From contig DCGE01000031.1 of the NCBI GenBank assembly GCA_002314525.1, positions 1 to 8,335 of the forward strand: 8,335 nt of DNA. Reading direction: 5' to 3'. The notes under the pieces were generated by a model that had not been told where the DNA came from, made no database searches, and saw nothing but the letters and a program-made list of their open reading frames with translations. Shown here in pieces: positions 5,950 to 8,335 of the stretch. Source of the stretch: Prevotellaceae bacterium UBA1786. Lineage in GTDB: Bacteria > Bacteroidota > Bacteroidia > Bacteroidales > Bacteroidaceae. The translations under genes and the position numbers were made by a program. Within the stretch, counting starts at the first letter, position 1. The number at the start of each line of letters is the position of its first letter.

Positions 5950-7205
5950 TGTAACAATTGCTTTAAGAAGTTTTCTTTGCAGTTCGAATGCAGTATGACG
6001 GTGATGTCACCTTTGCCTTCTGAACGTACAGAAACAGCATGGAGCTGGTTCAGACATCTATATACGGATGGAATCGGTATTGTGCTTGAGAAAGAATGAT
6101 TGTCAATCTTCTCCAGATCGACGTATGCAAACAGTGAATACCGTCCGACTTCTTCTTTGCTGACTGGGAGTGGCTCTACCACATCCTTTGTCCAGTTGTT
6201 TGATATTTTATATTCCTCTCCGTCCAGTGTGATATTCAATATCTCCTCCTGATCCATGCATATCATAACATCATCATGTGCATTCTTTATCCTGTTTCCG
6301 ATATCTATGCCGGATGCCAATTCCAGCATGGTTACCTGCTTGCTCAGATTAGGATTGTTTTTTATGATTTCGTATATCTTGCTTCCTTCCACACCTGCCA
6401 TCACAGTTACGATGGCTTCTTTTGGGATGTCATTCTGGTGATCCCATTTTATTTGCTTGATTGCTTTCTCATGTTCGTCAATCATCATCTGGGCTTTCTC
6501 GTCATCACTGAAGAGTTCCGATTTCATGACTAACTGACCGTCTTCCGAATCAAATGATGAAACAGTCTCGATATCACTGCATTTCACACCTTTTGGAAGT
6601 ACTATCTTGTACAAATCAATGATGTTGTCTGGCAAAGCCGAAAGATTCGCATATACTACCACGTCCTTTCCTCCTAAGTCATCCATCCTGTCATAATCTT
6701 TAGTCGCGTAGAATGAGTGCTCATAGTCTATTGCAAACAGTTCTTTTGCCATACGTTTTTTCTGGCTGTCGGACTTATCTGCACTGACAAGCACCAGCAG
6801 GGTGTTGTCATCGTATGCCAACTGTGCCTCTCCAAGAACCTTCGACCATGTAAGTCCTCCGCTTTCCCGAGGCGTGGTTGCAATGTTGTCCCGTGCGTAT
6901 CCCTTGAGGCTTTCGGTCAAAGTCTTTCTGTCATCTACTGCCATGGTCGCACCTTTGGTTCCGTCAGACAACTCAAACAGCATCACCGGCTCCATGAAAT
7001 CAATACCTATCTCCATCGGATTGGCCTTCAGGAACCTGCATGCAATTCCGAATACGGAGCTGTCAACTAAGTCTGTCTCATCAGCCAGACCGACAAAATC
7101 GACTGATATTACGATACTGGCATTATTCGGAATGATATAGCTATCTTTCTTCTTGCACCCTGCAAAAAGAATTGATATCAATAATATAAAAACGATTTTT
7201 CTCAT
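5946..7205 (-). CDS. DUF4836-like lipoprotein
   Basis: A 419-residue lipoprotein. The signal peptide has a short basic start (MRK), a hydrophobic core (residues 4-15) and lipobox FAGC, with lipidation expected on Cys17, followed by KKKDS. The mature protein begins YIIPNNASIVISVDFVGLAD (23-42), which resembles the opening of the Bacteroidetes DUF4836 family (IP-x-A-xx-V-x-SVD). The rest is acidic and soluble, with no membrane segment or catalytic motif that I recognise; a charged helical stretch lies at about 233-255. It probably sits in the periplasm or on the outer membrane. The start is 13 bp after the rsmE stop, preceded by GAAAGA, a weak ribosome site. Its stop overlaps the ATPase start, which suggests that it works with, or is handled by, the ABC unit. 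The family call is from memory of its pattern and the function is unknown. Confidence 0.7.
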   Translation of the reverse strand: MRKIVFILLISILFAGCKKKDSYIIPNNASIVISVDFVGLADETDLVDSSVFGIACRFLKANPMEIGIDFMEPVMLFELSDGTKGATMAVDDRKTLTESLKGYARDNIATTPRESGGLTWSKVLGEAQLAYDDNTLLVLVSADKSDSQKKRMAKELFAIDYEHSFYATKDYDRMDDLGGKDVVVYANLSALPDNIIDLYKIVLPKGVKCSDIETVSSFDSEDGQLVMKSELFSDDEKAQMMIDEHEKAIKQIKWDHQNDIPKEAIVTVMAGVEGSKIYEIIKNNPNLSKQVTMLELASGIDIGNRIKNAHDDVMICMDQEEILNITLDGEEYKISNNWTKDVVEPLPVSKEEVGRYSLFAYVDLEKIDNHSFSSTIPIPSVYRCLNQLHAVSVRSEGKGDITVILHSNCKENFLKQLLQ

Positions 7206-7218
7206 ATTGATGTCTTTC

Positions 7219-7923
7219 TTATTTTAATTGGCAAATACATACTCCGACCATTCCTGCCGTCTCGGTTCGCAGTCGGCTTGTACCGAGGCTGACTGATACG
7301 AACCCCATCTTCTCCGCCAGTTCCACTTCTTCTTTGCTGAAGTCGCCTTCCGGTCCAACCATTAAGGTGACATCACCATCTTTCAGCATATCCTTAAGCA
7401 GTGGCTTCTCTCCCTCGTGGCAGTGACATATAAATTTCTGTCCTGTGCTGTTATCGGCAGTGTTCTTTATGAATTCGGATACGTCGACCATCCCGTTCAC
7501 CCGGGGCTTCCAACCTTTCCGGCTCTGTTTCATTGCAGATACTACAATCTTCTCTATTCTCTCTTCTTTCATCACTCTCCGTTCCGACCATGTGCAGTTC
7601 AGGAAGGTGATTTCGTCAATTCCGATTTCTGTGATTTTCTCCACCATCCATTCCATCCTGTCCATCATCTTCGTCGGTCCTATGGCAAGATGGATATGCC
7701 CCTTCCATTCGGGTGTCTGAGGCAGGGATTCCTCAATATTATACAGACACCGTTTTTTCGTGGCTTCCGTGATGGTACATCTGAAGAACGTTCCTTTGCC
7801 GTCCATCACCCATATCTCGTCACCTCCGTTGAGCCTCAGCACTCTCACTGCATGACCTGCCTCTTCCTCTGGAAGTTCACCGCATTCGGGTTCTGGGTTG
7901 TAGAAAAATCTGAGTTCCTTCAT
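7219..7923 (-). CDS. rsmE: 16S rRNA (uracil-1498-N3)-methyltransferase RsmE
   Basis: RsmE methylates N3 of U1498 in 16S rRNA with S-adenosylmethionine and is a SPOUT-fold enzyme. An N-terminal PUA-like domain (about 1-68) includes EEAGHAVRVLRLNGGDEI (20-37, His24). The SPOUT domain follows from about 75, with EKITEIGIDEI (95-105) and ERRVMKEERIEKIVVSAMKQS (115-134). The SAM-binding trefoil knot is shown by MVGPEGDFSKEEV (188-200) and SLGTSRLRTETA (212-223). The 234-residue length is normal. The ATG at 7923 is chosen because MKELRFFY is a typical RsmE beginning; the longer frame from 7998 would add 25 residues and overlap tsaD. The gap to tsaD is 19 bp and the sequence before the ATG has no clear Shine-Dalgarno. 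Confidence 0.95.
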   Translation of the reverse strand: MKELRFFYNPEPECGELPEEEAGHAVRVLRLNGGDEIWVMDGKGTFFRCTITEATKKRCLYNIEESLPQTPEWKGHIHLAIGPTKMMDRMEWMVEKITEIGIDEITFLNCTWSERRVMKEERIEKIVVSAMKQSRKGWKPRVNGMVDVSEFIKNTADNSTGQKFICHCHEGEKPLLKDMLKDGDVTLMVGPEGDFSKEEVELAEKMGFVSVSLGTSRLRTETAGMVGVCICQLK

Positions 7924-7942
7924 CGTTTGTTGGGGTAGGGGA

Positions 7943-8335
7943 CTATTGTATGTTTCTGCAATACGCTGGATCGTCAACATCTGCAAATATTCCGTCAAGG
8001 AACTTGTAGTAGCCTACTATTCCAATCATTGCGGCATTATCTGTCGTATAGCTGAATTTAGGAATATATATGTTCCATCCATATCTTTTCTCGGCATCCT
8101 TGAAGGCATTTCTCAGACATGTATTGGCTGATACACCTCCTGCAACTGCCACATCCTTGATTCCGGTGTCTTTCACTGCCATCTTCAGTTTCTTCATCAG
8201 CACATCGACTACGGTTTTTTCATATGAAGCTGCAAGGTCGTTCATATGATGCTCCACGAAGTCGGGATCGTCTTTTATCCATTCTTTAAGTGAATAGAGG
8301 AACGAGGTCTTCAGTCCTGAGAAACTATAGTCATA
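7943..8335 (-). CDS. tsaD: TsaD, tRNA N6-threonylcarbamoyladenosine transferase, C-terminal part
   Basis: The last 130 codons of TsaD (Gcp/YgjD), which transfers the threonylcarbamoyl group to A37 of ANN-decoding tRNAs with TsaB and TsaE. The frame is open to the right edge of the window, so the 5' part, which holds the HxxxH metal site, lies outside. Visible motifs, numbered from the edge, are YDYSFSGLKTSFL (1-13), VAVAGGVSANTCLRNAF (62-78) and YTTDNAAMIGIVGYY (96-110), whose Asp is the third metal ligand in the family. An internal GTG at 8257 is not a start; the conserved FSGLKTS block precedes it. The gene is followed at 19 bp by rsmE. Confidence 0.95.
   Translation of the reverse strand, partial: YDYSFSGLKTSFLYSLKEWIKDDPDFVEHHMNDLAASYEKTVVDVLMKKLKMAVKDTGIKDVAVAGGVSANTCLRNAFKDAEKRYGWNIYIPKFSYTTDNAAMIGIVGYYKFLDGIFADVDDPAYCRNIQ

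Noticed and set aside
6717..7140. Plus-strand open frames opposite the lipoprotein gene
   Set aside because: Two overlapping frames on the opposite strand of a gene with a clear signal peptide; neither resembles a protein family.
7417..7938. 173-codon plus-strand open frame opposite rsmE
   Set aside because: It lies wholly antisense to a clearly conserved rsmE, shows no recognisable domain, and is rich in His, Phe and Cys as expected of a shadow frame.
7943..8257. A separate 104-residue gene starting at GTG 8257
   Set aside because: The frame stays open to the window edge and encodes the conserved TsaD FSGLKTS block before that codon, so it is the tail of tsaD.
1..8335. CRISPR arrays, insertion sequences, tRNA or rRNA genes, phage or defence genes
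   Set aside because: No direct-repeat arrays, terminal inverted repeats, transposase or integrase motifs, or structured RNA sequences were seen; the window is almost fully occupied by the ten genes listed.

Overview
The window looks like part of a Bacteroidales genome (Prevotella/Bacteroides type). This is inferred from moderate GC, the DUF4836-like lipoprotein, the architecture of the Wza-type lipoprotein with a C-terminal membrane helix, the kinase–RapZ-C fusion, and starts that lack clear Shine-Dalgarno sequences. No rRNA gene or species-level marker is present, so nothing finer than the order is supported.

The whole window is one co-directional array on the minus strand, so transcription runs from the right end to the left. 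In that order the genes are: tsaD (3' part only), rsmE, a DUF4836-like lipoprotein, an ABC ATPase, an FtsX/MacB-type permease, a kinase related to AmgK fused to a RapZ C-terminal domain, a MurU-like sugar-1-phosphate nucleotidyltransferase, a Wza-type polysaccharide export lipoprotein, rsmG, and an MBL-fold hydrolase whose 3' end is cut by the window. Gaps are 2-19 bp, and several junctions overlap (GTGA, two ATGA, one of 19 bp). There is no intergenic stretch of any size, no terminator, no RNA gene, no mobile element and no repeat. The set reads as one long operon, or the middle of one, with its main promoter to the right of the window.

The outer genes act on RNA: tsaD in tRNA t6A synthesis, rsmE and rsmG in 16S rRNA methylation. 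The core acts on the cell envelope. One unit is lipoprotein + ATPase + permease, a type VII (MacB/LolCDE/FtsX-like) ABC unit whose ATPase has unusual motifs. The second unit is a sugar kinase plus nucleotidyltransferase matching the AmgK-MurU pair of peptidoglycan amino-sugar recycling. The kinase carries a C-terminal domain of the type by which RapZ senses glucosamine-6-phosphate in enterobacteria. An orphan Wza-like lipoprotein follows directly. The kinase-sensor fusion beside its partner enzyme is the most interesting signal here. The suggestion that amino-sugar status regulates peptidoglycan salvage is inference.
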